A stretch of DNA of 64,000 nucleotides from Endomychus coccineus (GCA_958510875.1 OY294067.1:266574180-266638179), one strand, 5' to 3'. Counted from the first letter of the stretch, positions 42,871 to 54,309 are shown. Notes: a model not told the origin generated them from the letters alone. Numbers and translations are program-made.

Positions 42871-45078
42871 CAGGGTGTCCTCGAGCTGCGTGGCCAAACT
42901 AAAACCGAAGATTCTTTGATTTGAAAATAATTTGATGAGCCTTTTTACTTTTGCCTCAGGTGTCTTGTTTAGCCGGTAGAGGGCTTCGAAGTTGCAAAAA
43001 TAATTTTGTTTTTTCGGTATAACTTGAGAACTTGATGAAGGACTTTTACAATATTTGGCAGATGAGTTATTGTCAATAATAGCCGTTTTTGAGAGCAAAG
43101 CACAGAGCCTTAGAGACCATAGAAATGGCTTAAGCTTGAAGATGTAACGGGAAAAGTGTCCAGAACTTTTTTGTGGTCAATGTAATTCACTCGATATTTC
43201 TTATGTGGATAGCTTATCTAATTTGAAAACTTTTTTATTTTCAGAAAATTTTGATAAAATCAACGGATTAGCTTGAAAAAATTAATTTTCGAGTCCCTGC
43301 AATTTTGGCTGACTAATTTTACTTGTTTAAAATACCTTAGTTGCCTTTGCTTTTCTAATGTCATTTTGGCATTTGGAGAATTTATTCTCAAAACTGTCAG
43401 TTTTTACTTTGCTTCCCGTTACAAATTTTATAAAATTATGACTCAAAATTTCACTAACACTGAAATGTTTAATATCTCGGTAAAACACGAATAATAAAAA
43501 CAATAGAAATGGGAAACGATGTGATTATTTAGGAAAAACAAATGCTAAATTAAAAGAAACAACAAAACTTTTTGGGAAATCGCTAAGGCAACAATTGTTC
43601 GAAATGTTGCCCATTTTCCTGAATACACAAATTAATTCGTTTCAAGAAATTGAATTGAACTCTGGCTAGTACTTCAGGATCATTCTTCAATAAATCCGCT
43701 TCATGATTAATTCGTTGCAACAATTCCTCCCGTGTGTTTACTGGAGCTGCATAAACTTTCGACTTCAAAGCGCCCCATAGAAAAAGTCGCAGGGCGTCAA
43801 ATCAGGGGAGCGGGCCGGCCAGTTCACTGGTGCATCGTGTCCTCTACCTATCCAGCGATCTGGATATTCCGCATTCAAATGTCGCCTCACAGCTAATGTG
43901 AAATGAGGAGGTGCACCGTCATGCATAAACCAAAGGTCACGACGAATGTGTAAGGGCAAGTCTTCCAACAGTTCAGGTAGCCTTTGTTCCAAAAAGTTCA
44001 AGTAGTTCTCCCCGTTCAATCGATCGGGTATAACGGTAGGACCAATAATAAAGTTATCCACAATTCCAACCCAAACATTGATTTTAGTTTGATTCTGAAA
44101 ATGTGTAACTTCCGTTTCATGAGGATTTTCATCAGCATAGAAATGTTCATTATGGAGGTTAAAAATACCACATCTCATGAAAGTAGCTTCGTCCGTGAAC
44201 AGAATTCTTCTACAAAAATTGGGGTTTGCGTTTTGTCTTTGGACAATAAACCGACAGAAATCTAGCCGATGACCTGGATCCATGGGCAATAAATCTTGAA
44301 CTGTTTTAATATGATAGGGATACAACAGTTCTTCTTTCAGTACATTATGAACTAATGATTTTGAGGCTCCAATACGAAGTCACAAACGTAGTGTGCTTAT
44401 CCCAGGTTCAGTTTCGACCGCTTCCAGTATCGCTTCTTCAAATTTGCCAGTTTCGCGAAGGTTTGCCGATTTGGAATTCTGCGATGCGGATATCTTTCCC
44501 TTCTCCGGCCATTGCAACGACAAAGTCCATAAATCAATAACATATCAACCATTTCAGTGTTAGTGAAATTTTGAGCCATAATTTTATAAAATTTTTACGG
44601 AAAGCAAAGTAGAAACTGACAGTTTTGATAATAAATTCTTCAAATGCCAAAATGACATTAGAAAAGCAAAGGCAACTAAGGTATTTTAATCAAGTAAAAT
44701 TAGTAAGCCAAAATTGCAGAGACTCGAAAATTAATTTTTTCAAGCTAATCCGTTGATTTTATCAAAATTTTCTAAGAGTAAGAAAAGTTTTCGAATTAGA
44801 TAAGCTATCTACATAAAAAATATCGAGTGAATTACATTGACCACAAAAAAGTTCTGAACACTTTTCCCGTTACATCCTCAAGTTTGAGCCGTTTCTATGG
44901 TCTCTAAGGCTCTGTGCTCCACTCTCAAAAATGGCCATTATTGACAGTAACTCACCTGCCAAATATTGTAAAAGTTATTCATCACGTTCTCAAGTTATAC
45001 CGAAAAAACAAAATTATTTTTGCAATTTTGAAGCCCTCTTCGGCTTTATTTTGGCCACGCAGTTCGAGGATACCCTGT
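42871..45078 (-). mobile_element. IS630-like element with 526/598-bp inverted repeats, TA-flanked
   Basis: The ends CAGGGTGTCCTCGAGCTGCG (42871) and, read inward from 45078, CAGGGTATCCTCGAACTGCG have TA on both outer sides (42869-42870 and 45079-45080). The right arm runs to about 44553 and includes the transposase start. The left arm (to about 43470) therefore holds an inverted copy of the first ~18 codons. The left arm has about 70 extra bp near 42911-42981. Between the arms lies the rest of the transposase gene. Arm similarity is roughly 90% or better. Confidence 0.88.
43583..44579 (-). pseudogene. IS630/mariner-superfamily transposase, two frameshifts
   Basis: N-terminus (44579-44397): MAQNFTNTEMVDMLLIYGLC and PNRQTFAKLANLKKRYWKRS, a helix-turn-helix start. 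After a shift (44325-43765): RRILFTDEATFMRCGIFNLH (first Asp), INVWVGIVDNFIIGPTVI, DLWFMHDGAPPHFTLAVRRH (second Asp), DRWIGRGHDAPVNWPARSPD then LTPCDFFYGAL (third Asp). The frame then moves into 43768-43583: MKSKVYAAPVNTREELLQRI to QENGQHFEQLLP and stop. About 43 residues separate the second and third Asp, close to the DD41D branch but longer by two. All three Asp are present. Only the breaks near 44330-44400 and at 43765 (a 4-bp frame overlap) prevent a ~330-residue protein. Confidence 0.85.
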
Positions 45079-45087
45079 ATATGTTCG

Positions 45088-45160
45088 CCACGAAGGGGTA
45101 GCTGCACTCATCTGCCCAGCTATCAGGCAGCAGCCGCACGCAGCTACCCCTCTCGTGGCA
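45088..45160. repeat. GC-rich hairpin next to the IS630-like element
   Basis: GCCACGAAGGGGTAGCTGC (45088-45106) pairs with GCAGCTACCCCTCTCGTGGC (45141-45160) around a 34-nt loop that itself contains CAGC/GCAG words. It starts only 8 bp outside the TA target of the element at 42871-45078. Local GC content stands out against the AT-rich surroundings. Function unknown. Confidence 0.75.
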
Positions 45161-45959
45161 CTCATTCATAAGAAGAGCGACAGAATTATCTTCTGTCCTT
45201 CAGAAAACTCATTCAAATCCGCTCAAGGGACTATTGATATATATCTACGAATTTAACCTTCTTTCATACTGACACTTGTTGTCACATGAACTATCAAAAT
45301 GTACCACAGTATCAAGAAGGCTAGGACTGCTAGCACAGAATAAAGACATTAAATAGATCGTGACGGCTTCATTTGAATTTTAAAATGAGCCTTTTGGAAA
45401 CTTTTTAAGATTGAATTTACAGGGTGTTCCTCAATGATACGCGAATATATTAAGGGGTGGTTCCTGGATCAATTTTGAGAAATAAAGTTTCTAAGAACCT
45501 GTTCTTAAATGGTATGTTTTCGATTTACATGGTAACAAAGTTTAATTTTGATTAAGGTTTTTTTCAAAAATCTAGCAAATGGTTTGAAGTATTGAGCTGA
45601 GTTTTGGGACTTAATAACAATTTCAATTTATTCGTTTATAAAAACACAATTCAAAGACGTACAGTATTTTATCAAACTAGTCAGTAGTAATCAAACAATT
45701 GAAAATCAATTCAATTAAGAATTGAGTACATATAATAATTATTAATCATGCACAAAGTATATTATAGGTCATTGTTATGAAAATTAATATAAATATTGGA
45801 ACACGAATTAAGAAATATTCAATTTGAAATGCATAAATATTAGTACACAGATTATAAAACATTCAATTTACAATGTAAACTGGAAATTAGGTATTGAGGT
45901 ACTCCTTGACGGAATAGAATGCATGTTCTAGTAAATATGTGTATAGTAAATTATTAAAT

Positions 45960-46640
45960 ATTTAGTCCAACCGATAAACGTGAGAATGGTACCTGAATAT
46001 TATCATTTATACGGATTCCATATCTGTAAAATATATTGTTCCTAATGTGTAAGCATTCAACATACATCGGACAATATTTTTCTGAGTAATGAATACCCTG
46101 CCCATGTGAGAAGAATTACCCCAGAATAAGAGACCGTAATTTAAAACGGAATGAATGAGACCGTAGGATAACATATCAAAAACTTTTGATTGAGATCATG
46201 TTTCTTAGCATTCTTACCATATAGCATTTGCTATACTCAGTTTGCTTACGATGCTGTTAAATTGTGCTTCCCATATCAATTTATGATCATTATTCATTCC
46301 AAGGAATTTAATTTCATATATCTCCTCAATTGTTGCATGATTTATCCCAATAAGTGTTTATGTTCTTCTGTTTGAATAGCATGAAGAAGGTGTTCTTTTC
46401 ATTAACTGTTAATTCATTGTTCAGACACCAGTGATGGAAACTATTAGAACAGCTATTTGCTCTCGCTATGGAGCTGTTTAATTTTTCTTCGGCAGTAATT
46501 TGGTTTGTATCGTTGGTATATAGTGCAGTTCTGTATGCATCGCTATATGACTGCTCTGAGTCAGACATAAAAAGTGTAAACAATATTGGGCCCAATATTG
46601 ATCCTTGTGGCACACCTATATTCATATTCTTAATGTTGCT
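45960..46640 (-). pseudogene. LINE reverse transcriptase relic
   Basis: From the right: MNIGVPQGSILGPILFTLFM, then ALYTNDTNQIT (the YADDT site, Asp pair changed to Asn-Asp), CSNSFHHWCLNNELTVNEKN, then IKFLGMNNDHKLIWEAQFN and VLNYGLLFWGNSSHMGRVF (C-terminal blocks). Stops and shifts occur after about 46330. The catalytic site change alone would abolish activity. It abuts the transposase relic on the opposite strand within about 10 bp. Confidence 0.85.
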
Positions 46641-47260
46641 CAACATCCGCAATTTGAATCACATATTCTGTTTGCGGATGAAGCTAATTTTTCAAGAAAT
46701 GCAATTAAAAATTTCCCAACAATCATTTGTGTGCGGATGAATATCCTCACGCCACAACAGAAACCCATTTCCAGCACCAATTTTCGGTGAACGTATGGGC
46801 AGGAATCATTGGTGACCACTTTATTGGTCCATTCTTTCTACCGGGATGACTTGACGGACAATCTTAGTGCAATTTCCTTCAAGAACAATCGCCTATGCTG
46901 CTTGAGGATATTCCGTAACCAACAAGAAACGAAATGTGGTACATGCACGATGACGCACCAGCACATTTCACTGCGAAACATTGATTAATATACACCAATG
47001 CTGTAACGGTTCGCAATTATTTACGAACTGTTTATCCAAATCGTTGGATTGGCCGCTATGCAGCGCAAGAATGGCCATCAAGGTTTCCCGACCTCAATAG
47101 TTCAGATTCTTTTTGTGTTGGGCCACCTTAAGACGCTAGTATATACAATTCCCATCAACACTTTAGAGGAATTGAAAGAAAGAATAATTGCAGCATGTGA
47201 AACAATAAAAAACAACGAGTGCACAATTCCATATAAAGGAGAGCGGAAGCTTGCATATTA
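46640..47260 (+). pseudogene. IS630/mariner-like transposase relic
   Basis: In the plus frame: HPQFESHILFADEANFSRNA (first Asp), FSVNVWAGIIGDHFIGPFFL, MLLEDIP, NEMWYMHDDAPAHFTAKH (second Asp), a stop and 30-bp insertion, then VRNYLRTVYPNRWIGRYAA, WPSRFPDLNSSDFF-like sequence (third Asp) and LKTLVYTIPINTLEELKERI. The order and spacing match the DD41D-like branch. Several stops make it inactive. It belongs with the inverted repeats at 45420-47800. Confidence 0.8.
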
Positions 47261-47800
47261 GCCGGAAGGGGCAATTTTCTGCAACTTTTGTAATAATAGT
47301 TAAGTTTTAAAGTTATGTTAATGTTGTATGTTGCAAGATTTTGTTAACATTATCCCAGCCCAGTTAGATTTTCGCAGAACTGTATGTATTCTTCAATAAA
47401 ATTCATTCCATCAATTTTATCGGTTTTTATTCCTTTACTCAAAAAAGGCGCATCTGGAGAAAGGGAGCTTCTCTATACGGGCTAGATCGCAAGAGCTCAG
47501 TGTTCTACCACTTTTTTGTTCAAATTGCTGTTAGGCTAACCCTTAACTACGACACTGATTGAATTTTAAAACAACTTATTGAGTGAAAAAGCGCGTTCCT
47601 AAGTCACATTTATCTGTCCCAAGACTCAGCTCAATATCTCAAACCATTTTCTAGATTTTTGAAAAACCTAAGACAAATAAAACTTATCCACCCTGCATAA
47701 CAAAAACAGCGCGTTTTGGGACAGGTTTATAGAAACTTTTTTGATTAAAATTGACCCCGGGATAACCCTTTGAAATATTTGCATATCATTAAGGATATGA

Positions 47801-49590
47801 GTGACATTTATTTATAATCAAAAAAACACGGTTGTTACAGTCCAATAAAATAGCATAATTCCATTTGGAAAATGAAGATGAATACAACAAAGACCGAGCT
47901 ACCGCGTCCAAAATCAGTTCCTATTTTCCTATTTTCATCGCTTTATAGCGATCTGCAAAATTTTAAATCGATACGACCATCAGGAATGGCCCAATCGTCT
48001 CCCTTTACTACTAGTACTTTATGAAGTCACATTGATGACGAAACGAGTGACACAATTTTGTACTATAAATATATAGTGGACATCAATTCAACTAGTAAAT
48101 TTTCACAAGGCTACCGCCCATAGCATTGCTGGTGGCATCAATCGTGATGACTTATTGGTGTGCCCTTTGTATTTAAAATTTGTTATTACCAATTTAAACT
48201 TCATAGATGAACCCTTGGTTTTCATCGGTCAGTAAATCATCAATTACAAGCTTTACAAAATAAGTTTTTAGCAATCCACAAATCTATCTCGGGAGGAAAA
48301 TAGTTTTAGATTATACATTATGTACATTGCCTAAAATAAAACGTTCGAAACGAATTTAAATGTCATGAAGTCTATGGATTTTGCGTTTTATAATAACAAA
48401 ACTATTTTCAAATTGCATAATGGTTCCAATATATCAAATTGAGTCAACTAACTCATTACTAAATTAATCAGTTCAGAACACATTTACTTCATGATCGGAA
48501 GTTGTTTATTTTTGGTTATAAAGCTATGAAGATTATTCGTAAATTAGAGTAGTGTATTTATATAGGTCACGCCGTATTATAGACATTCGAAGTAGCTCAA
48601 AATAAGCATACCATCATATACTTATTATATAGCTATAAAAACGAATTTTTATAGATGTTCAAAGGTGATGTTTATTTTTTTACGTCTATTTTGATAATAT
48701 CAAAATTACATACGTTGACTTTAAAACAATAAATCTTATTTGTAAGAATATGGCGTTGAAACTGTTAAAAAATTGGAACCAATCGTTATAATTTAGAATG
48801 TTCACTGTGTGTATTTGAACAAGTAGACTGAGTGACAATTAATATGAGCCAAAGAATATCCCCAAAATGTGTCAAGGCATGTTAGAAGAGTTTTTATAAT
48901 TGATAAAGAACCTTGTGGTATATTATTAGAAATAGTGGGTTAAGATGATGATACCCTTGATTGAAGGTATACAATTGTAACAATCGGGATATAAATGAAT
49001 TTTTGAATACATTCATTCATTTCATATTGGCTTTTGCCAGATAATAATGATAAAGTTTCACTAGTCTAGATCAATCAGTAACTTCACAAAAATATAGTTC
49101 TAGACAGCTGTTCCGTTCTTCTCATAGGGTTCATCAGTTAACCAAAAAGTTTGTAACGTTACTGACCGATCCTTTATTGAAGCTGTACATAGTCGACCAA
49201 TAGAATGGTAAAGAGACCAAATTATTTAACGCCATCTATGATTAGATGCCCCACTAAGAAATCAAACAATTTATCACATTGACTAATAGATTTCTCGAAC
49301 TTTAAAGGTCAAGGGGTTACCTATTCGGGTGCACCAGATGGCGATAGCAAACCGAACCAATGTAACAATAGTGATATGAATGGATAAACGCTGTTCACTT
49401 TGAGAAAGAAATGGCGTCATACTTGGTTACTTTCAGAACCAATTCACTTCAACAATTTCCTTTAGTTAGTGCCGCACTATCATCGTCAAACCAGGTATAG
49501 TTGATTTGTACCAACTGACCTGCGCCAACTGCAGCACATTACAGAGTTGCCGATATCTAAACGTCTAATAATAATAAGTTATAGTCTGAT
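47801..49590. other. No gene recognised
   Basis: AT-rich, no supportable frame, repeat or terminus. Confidence 0.45.
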
Positions 49591-49596
49591 TATCCC

Positions 49597-49662
49597 CTTG
49601 TTTGATATAAATGCTTTATTTCCACCCCTGTGGTTGGAAATAAAGCATAAACATCAAACAAG
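49597..49662. repeat. 66-bp imperfect palindrome
   Basis: CTTGTTTGATATAAATGCTT, TATTTCCA and their complements fold back with about two mismatches and a short CCCCTG-type loop. No gene adjoins it, so a terminator role cannot be argued. It could be a solo miniature transposon end pair. Confidence 0.8.
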
Positions 49663-49899
49663 TGAATAAATAGACAAATATTTTGAGAAATTATACCATT
49701 ATTGAGCCTTCAAACACTGGCCAATCGGGGTTCCTTGAGTGCCCCTGACCCCGATTCAACGTAACGATAAGAATTTCATCGACCACTGGGCTCTAGGCTT
49801 TCAGGGAGCTACTGGATAGACAGTGGCTCTCGGTGTGGCAATATGCCCCCGGCATGGTGCAAACGAAGCTTCACATTAGGAAGTTGTCGCCTAAGTCCT

Positions 49900-50230
49900 C
49901 TAAAATCCTCCTCTCTATGAGCATGAGAGGACTAAAACTGGGGGCAGAACTCCTCACAGGATATCTGAATTGCATTGCATTGTTGAAGACCTAGCTCATA
50001 GTAGATCTGAGAGGCAGTTTCGTCCAGCAGTCCAGCACTGGTTTCTCTTAAGTTGCAACACCTCGGCAGCACACATATGCCGCTTGAAGCCATATCAGTC
50101 CAAGCAAAATCTTCTTCTTTGGCAATGCCTTAGGCCTGCTGAACTGATTATTGTATCAACCGGCGCACAATGGAACCAATCAAGCGGTCTAAGTGCTCTG
50201 GATTGATTGAGCCTACAAACAGCTTAATTA
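49900..50230 (+). pseudogene. Possible LINE ORF2 end and 3'UTR
   Basis: LKLGAELLTGYLN (49930-49968) resembles the LLTGHxxLxxHL block between RNase H and the zinc knuckle of LINE ORF2. The sequence GCACAATGGAACC and GGTCTAAGTGC at 50165-50195 resembles 3'UTR wording seen in some insect LINEs. No knuckle cysteines or poly(A) are visible. Weak call based on one block and 3'UTR resemblance. Confidence 0.3.
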
Positions 50231-50584
50231 TCGAAATTCTTGATTTTTTTGGGGGGATATTTTTTTCGGTTGTTGTGTTGAATTGAAATAAAACATGGCA
50301 CTCCTACATAATATTATTTGACCTGAAATTAAAGTATGCGACACGATGCCATGATGTTGTCTTGTAATCCGTTCATATTAGCAACAAAATGGCGAACGGG
50401 TCAATTACTCTGAAACGCCATGGTACCTTTCGATAACATGTCGTATTCCGACAATTGGCGATACCAATGAACGTGTTCCACCATTCCTAGTATTTGTAGC
50501 TGAAAGGAGTCGTTTTGGAAAAAACGGGCTTAAAGTTAAGCCTACGTTTTAATTTTGTAAGTTGAATTTTGAAAAGAAGTGATA

Positions 50585-51190
50585 AAATGTGTCTTTTATT
50601 GATTAACTTGGATCATATACACTGAACTACTTCTACAAATAAGTCTATCAATAATATTTACAATAATTCCTGAAAATGACCACCGCCTACTGCAACGCAT
50701 GCATCAATTCGCCTTAACATCGATTGACGAACTCTTTCGAATATACAGTATGTCTAATTGATGATGTTTCTTAGATTCTGTTTATTTTGGACTACACTTT
50801 AGTTTGGTTGCGTGTCGATTTCAGGATAAGAATTACTCTAACAGTTGGATAGGAAGAGCGGGACCTCAAGCCTGGCCTCCTAGATCACCTGATTTGAATC
50901 CTTTGGATTCCTCGACATCACTAGGTTACAAAATTCCAGTTCAAAATGAACAAAATCTAAGAAACAACAGGTATTTGAATCGTGTGCCCTCATTAATTAG
51001 ACATAAGGTATATTCGAAAGAGTACGTCAATAGATGTTAAGGCGAATCGATGCATGCGTTGCAGTAGGCGGTGGTCATTTTTAGCAATTTTTGTAAATAT
51101 TGTCAATTTAAAAGTAGCTTAGTCTCAGTCTAGTAAATGATCTAAGTTAGTTATTGAACAAAAATATAATCAAAAAATGAGATACATTTT
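50585..51190. pseudogene. IS630-like transposase C-terminus flanked by its own inverted copy
   Basis: Plus strand 50820-51040: NSWIGRAGPQAWPPRSPDLN then PLDSSTSLGYK, the third-Asp region with its Phe-Phe lost, continuing to the C-terminus RRIDACVAVGGGHF. The stretch 51000-51180, containing RRIDACVAVGGGHF, is repeated inverted at 50585-50745 (GCATGCGTTGCAGTAGGCGG is shared). The right outer end may be the CAGGATGTTG before TA at about 51306. The two-Asp N-terminal part is absent, so this is an inverted-duplication derivative. Confidence 0.65.
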
Positions 51191-51309
51191 TTTTATGCCC
51201 TGTATGTCGAGAACCAAGCCGTTGAGGAACCATGTTTAGAACTTTTTATCTTAAAATTAGTCAAAGATTTCTCCTTTAAAGTTTGTACAACTACTCAACA
51301 TCCTGTATA

Positions 51310-51860
51310 TAGCAAGCTTTTCAACTAAACGCAACTTCAAAAGTCACGCAATCAAAAAATTTGCGGAGGCTATCTTAAACGCCTTAGGATGGAAGATTCT
51401 TCCTGTGAAATTAATTGCTCATTGAACCTCCTCTAACAATAAACCAAGTGACATTATATTGTCACCCAGTCCTGCCATAACGCTCCAGATCCTAGACTAA
51501 TTACGGTAAGCTACAAATCCATGAAAATGAATCAGTCGGCATCAAAATTAGAGTCTACAAAGTTTGTGCCTTTGAATTGTTGTCCAACGAAAATTGAATA
51601 TCATTTAGACCTATTAGGGAGGTCGAATTCGATTTACTCTGACGCTTATCTATAAAGACTAGCGAATATGAATTGAAGGTCTTGTAATTCCATGTTACAG
51701 TAATAATCACATATACTCCAGGCAAATAGGACGAAAAAAGTTCATTTTACAGACCTCTCTGTACGGGGGGATCTTTTTGATAGAAAAGGGTGGGTATTGA
51801 CATCTAGAAACCAATGTCACTGATGCGAAGGCTGGGCGGGGGTACGTTGTGATATATAGT
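51310..51860. other. No feature recognised
   Basis: No supportable coding region or repeat. Confidence 0.45.
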
Positions 51861-51867
51861 TATATGT

Positions 51868-52145
51868 AATGAAGATTCTTGACCCAGGTATGAATTATAT
51901 ATAAATTCTCGGGAAATAGGTTACAATAACACTTATGCTTTATATTTTTCTTGTCTTTACGTACGTTTCGGTCTCACGACCATCATCAGAAGAATATCTA
52001 AAACTTGATTACTTAAAACTAATTGTATTACACAAAGCGTCCTAATCGCACCAATTTCAATTAAAATGCCCACGTCGCCGAAACGAACAGAAACACGAAT
52101 AACGAAATTGTAAACTAAATAAGGTTTACATTTAATTATCATGAC
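51868..52145 (-). mobile_element. Solo Penelope-like terminal repeat
   Basis: Matches one arm of the palindrome at 13841-14398, with blocks GGGTCAAGAATCTTCAT, CCGAGAATTTATATATAATT, AAAGCGTCCTAATCGCACCA, CGCCGAAACGAACAGAAACA and CGAAATTGTAAACTAAA-like. It has no adjacent RT or nuclease sequence. It carries a complete hammerhead motif on the minus strand. Confidence 0.75.
51953..51995 (-). ncRNA. Hammerhead ribozyme motif in solo repeat
   Basis: On the minus strand: TTCTT, then CTGATGA, one unpaired T, GGTC-GTGA-GACC as stem II, GAA, ACGTACGT, A, then AAGAC. Stem I pairs four of five positions (the outermost T faces C). All core bases are intact, so it may still cleave. Confidence 0.7.
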
Positions 52146-52149
52146 GAGT

Positions 52150-53497
52150 TATGTGTGTTTAAATATGTGAGTTATGTTTCTCATATTTTGTTCTTGTAAT
52201 GATGAAAGTTTTATATCACTCCACATCATTATATTTTCATCTAGTTTGGAGGCAGGGAGGAGGGAGGTTTATGTGCATAACCCAGCTGACGCAAAATTCA
52301 GTTATCCGTTCAGAAACCTTACATTGGGGTTGGAGATGACAGAAATTCTTTAATTTGGTTAAAATTGTACCTTTTTAAGGGAAGTGAATAGGACATTTTC
52401 CTAAACATTCGAATATATTTTGTAAAATTTTATTATAACATCTGGATTTTAATTGTGGTTCTGAAAAAATGAATGAATGGTATGAGTGACTTAGGAAAAG
52501 AAATAAATTTCTCTGCTCTTTGTTCGAAGGGATCAATTATTAAGGTGCAGTTCAAACTATGTAAAAATGGGTAAACAAAACAATACCTACTGTTAATATG
52601 TCCTTTCAGAATGACTGTAATCTATGAATGTCAGTAGATTTGATTAAAGGCAGAAAATGTATAGGATGAATAAAGCAACCTTTCAAGTACGATGTTATGT
52701 GAGACAAAATAGTCCTAGTTACTCTTCATTTTCTAACGAAAATTTGTATTTGAGTTTCGTTGCAGGATAATTGTTCTATAGCTACCAAACGAATCCCCGA
52801 CGAGTGAATCCTTCCTACTGAAAGATATAACCTTTACAGTTACTTGGATAGCCTGGGGCATTGAAACAATCTGGAACTAGAGTGAGCGAATTCATATTCT
52901 GTCGCAAAGCATTCAACATACTTCGTTTTGTATATGTGTTGCCCATAACTTTGCGAGCACGTAGTTTATCATGATATTCAATAAACATGAATTTCTCAGC
53001 CAATAGAGTATGTGAGAAAAAATATCTATAAGATTTAACTTGTTCAATTTGTACATTTCCTACTGACTGAAATGAATGAATTCATCACAAAAGTATTATT
53101 TATTGTAAATTCACCATTCGTGAGAGATTCGCTATGGCTACATGGCCTGTAGCGAGTGGAACATGCCCTTGGGACTTGTTAGGGCCTTCAAAACTGTGAC
53201 TGTTCAAGCCATTCAATCATCCATATCTTAAGTTAGAATATTCCCAGATTTTTTCGTCCCTAGTAATTTCAATCATCAGGTGAAGTTTCATTACTTCGAG
53301 AAATTGACAGAACAGTTATAGCAGTAAGTTATTGAAGGTTCAGAAATATTATATCTTCAATTAGAGGAACTGAATGACAACTTACTTAATAAAATAATGC
53401 GCCACAGTCAGCACATCCAATGCCCAAATAAATATCAGTCATTTTTGAGGGTGTATCATGTATTATTCAATTTTTACATTGGAAGGTTCGCTTCGAT
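52150..53497. other. No gene recognised
   Basis: A 62-codon frame at 52815-53003 (minus) shows no family. The rest is AT-rich. Confidence 0.45.
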
Positions 53498-53505
53498 CCC
53501 ATTAG
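53498..53505. repeat. hAT target-site duplication, left copy (partner 55170-55177)
   Basis: CCCATTAG occurs directly outside both element ends with no mismatch. Confidence 0.92.
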
Positions 53506-53958
53506 CAGTGGCGGCTCCTCGAGGGAGGCTAAGGAGGCTCAGCCTCCTCACCAATTTATCTTAACGATCATTATCCATTTTATTACCTGTTTCTCTGATA
53601 ATTCTTTCAATTTTACAATTAATTCCCCGTTCTCAGTAGTTATTTTTAATCTGGCAACAGTGGCCAGAGGCTAGATTCTCTATATATCTCAAACGCTAAA
53701 TGCGTGTGGTCAACACAGTTGCCGTTTTTCCAACCAGTCCAATTGCCAAATAGGGTAAAACAGCGGATATGGCAACACTCTCTGTAGGCTAGCATCTCGT
53801 TCGCACTCGGTCGGTCGTATGAAATACGATTACTTGCTGCCGCTGCGAGAATGCGACACGTGCCCCGTCAGTTATTGTTTTTGTTTCGCGTCGCGAAGTA
53901 AGGTTAAGTAAGTAGTTAAGTTATAATTTATCTAATCCGTGAATTATTAAACGTTAAA

Positions 53959-54309
53959 ATGACCAGTGATTTAGTTGCTGACTTCTTAGATTATCCATTT
54001 AGTGGATTACCATATGACAGAAAAGTGTTTTTTAAAAATAAACGGCCTTTACCGGATTTGAAAGGATTAGTGATGACAGGTATGTTTCAAAATCGATCAT
54101 TTAATACTGATAATTATAAAAAATATTTATGGTTAACGGGATCTGAGGTACACAATAAATTATATTGCTGGTATTGCTTGCTATTTACATCTGATACAAC
54201 TTCATGTTGGGGGCACTCGGGTTATGATGATTTGAAAAATTTAGCTCGTGGTATAGACAGACATGGAAAATCGCAGAAACATTTACATCGAGTATCAAGT
54301 TTAAATTAA
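53959..54309 (+). CDS. hAT transposase N-terminus with TTF-type zinc finger
   Basis: The 116-codon frame starts MTSDLVADFLDYPFSGLPYD. Residues 48-100 form the zinc-binding TTF/ZMYM-type module of this hAT group: FNTDNYKKYLWLTGSEVHNK, CWYCLLF, a Trp-containing W-G-H-S-G segment, DDLKNLARGIDRHGKSQKHL and a final His. The finger binds element ends in related transposases (family knowledge). The frame ends at TAA shortly after the finger, where the catalytic domain should follow. The start is the first ATG after a leader of about 450 bp and gives a full-length N-terminus. Confidence 0.75.
   Translation: MTSDLVADFLDYPFSGLPYDRKVFFKNKRPLPDLKGLVMTGMFQNRSFNTDNYKKYLWLTGSEVHNKLYCWYCLLFTSDTTSCWGHSGYDDLKNLARGIDRHGKSQKHLHRVSSLN

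Larger units (their letters stand above)
45420..47800 (+). mobile_element. IS630-like element with ~190-bp inverted repeats, interrupted by a LINE
   Basis: The left arm (45420-45615) starts CAGGGTGTTCCTCAATGATA after TA. The reverse complement of 47610-47795 matches it (TTAATGATATGCAAATAT, GGTCAATTTT, TTTCTAWRAACCTGT, TTTTTCAAAAATCTAG, AATGGTTTGARRTATTGAGC). The outermost 8 bp of the right end are missing. Inside are a transposase relic on the plus strand (46640-47260) and, to its left, a LINE RT on the minus strand (45960-46640). Confidence 0.7.
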
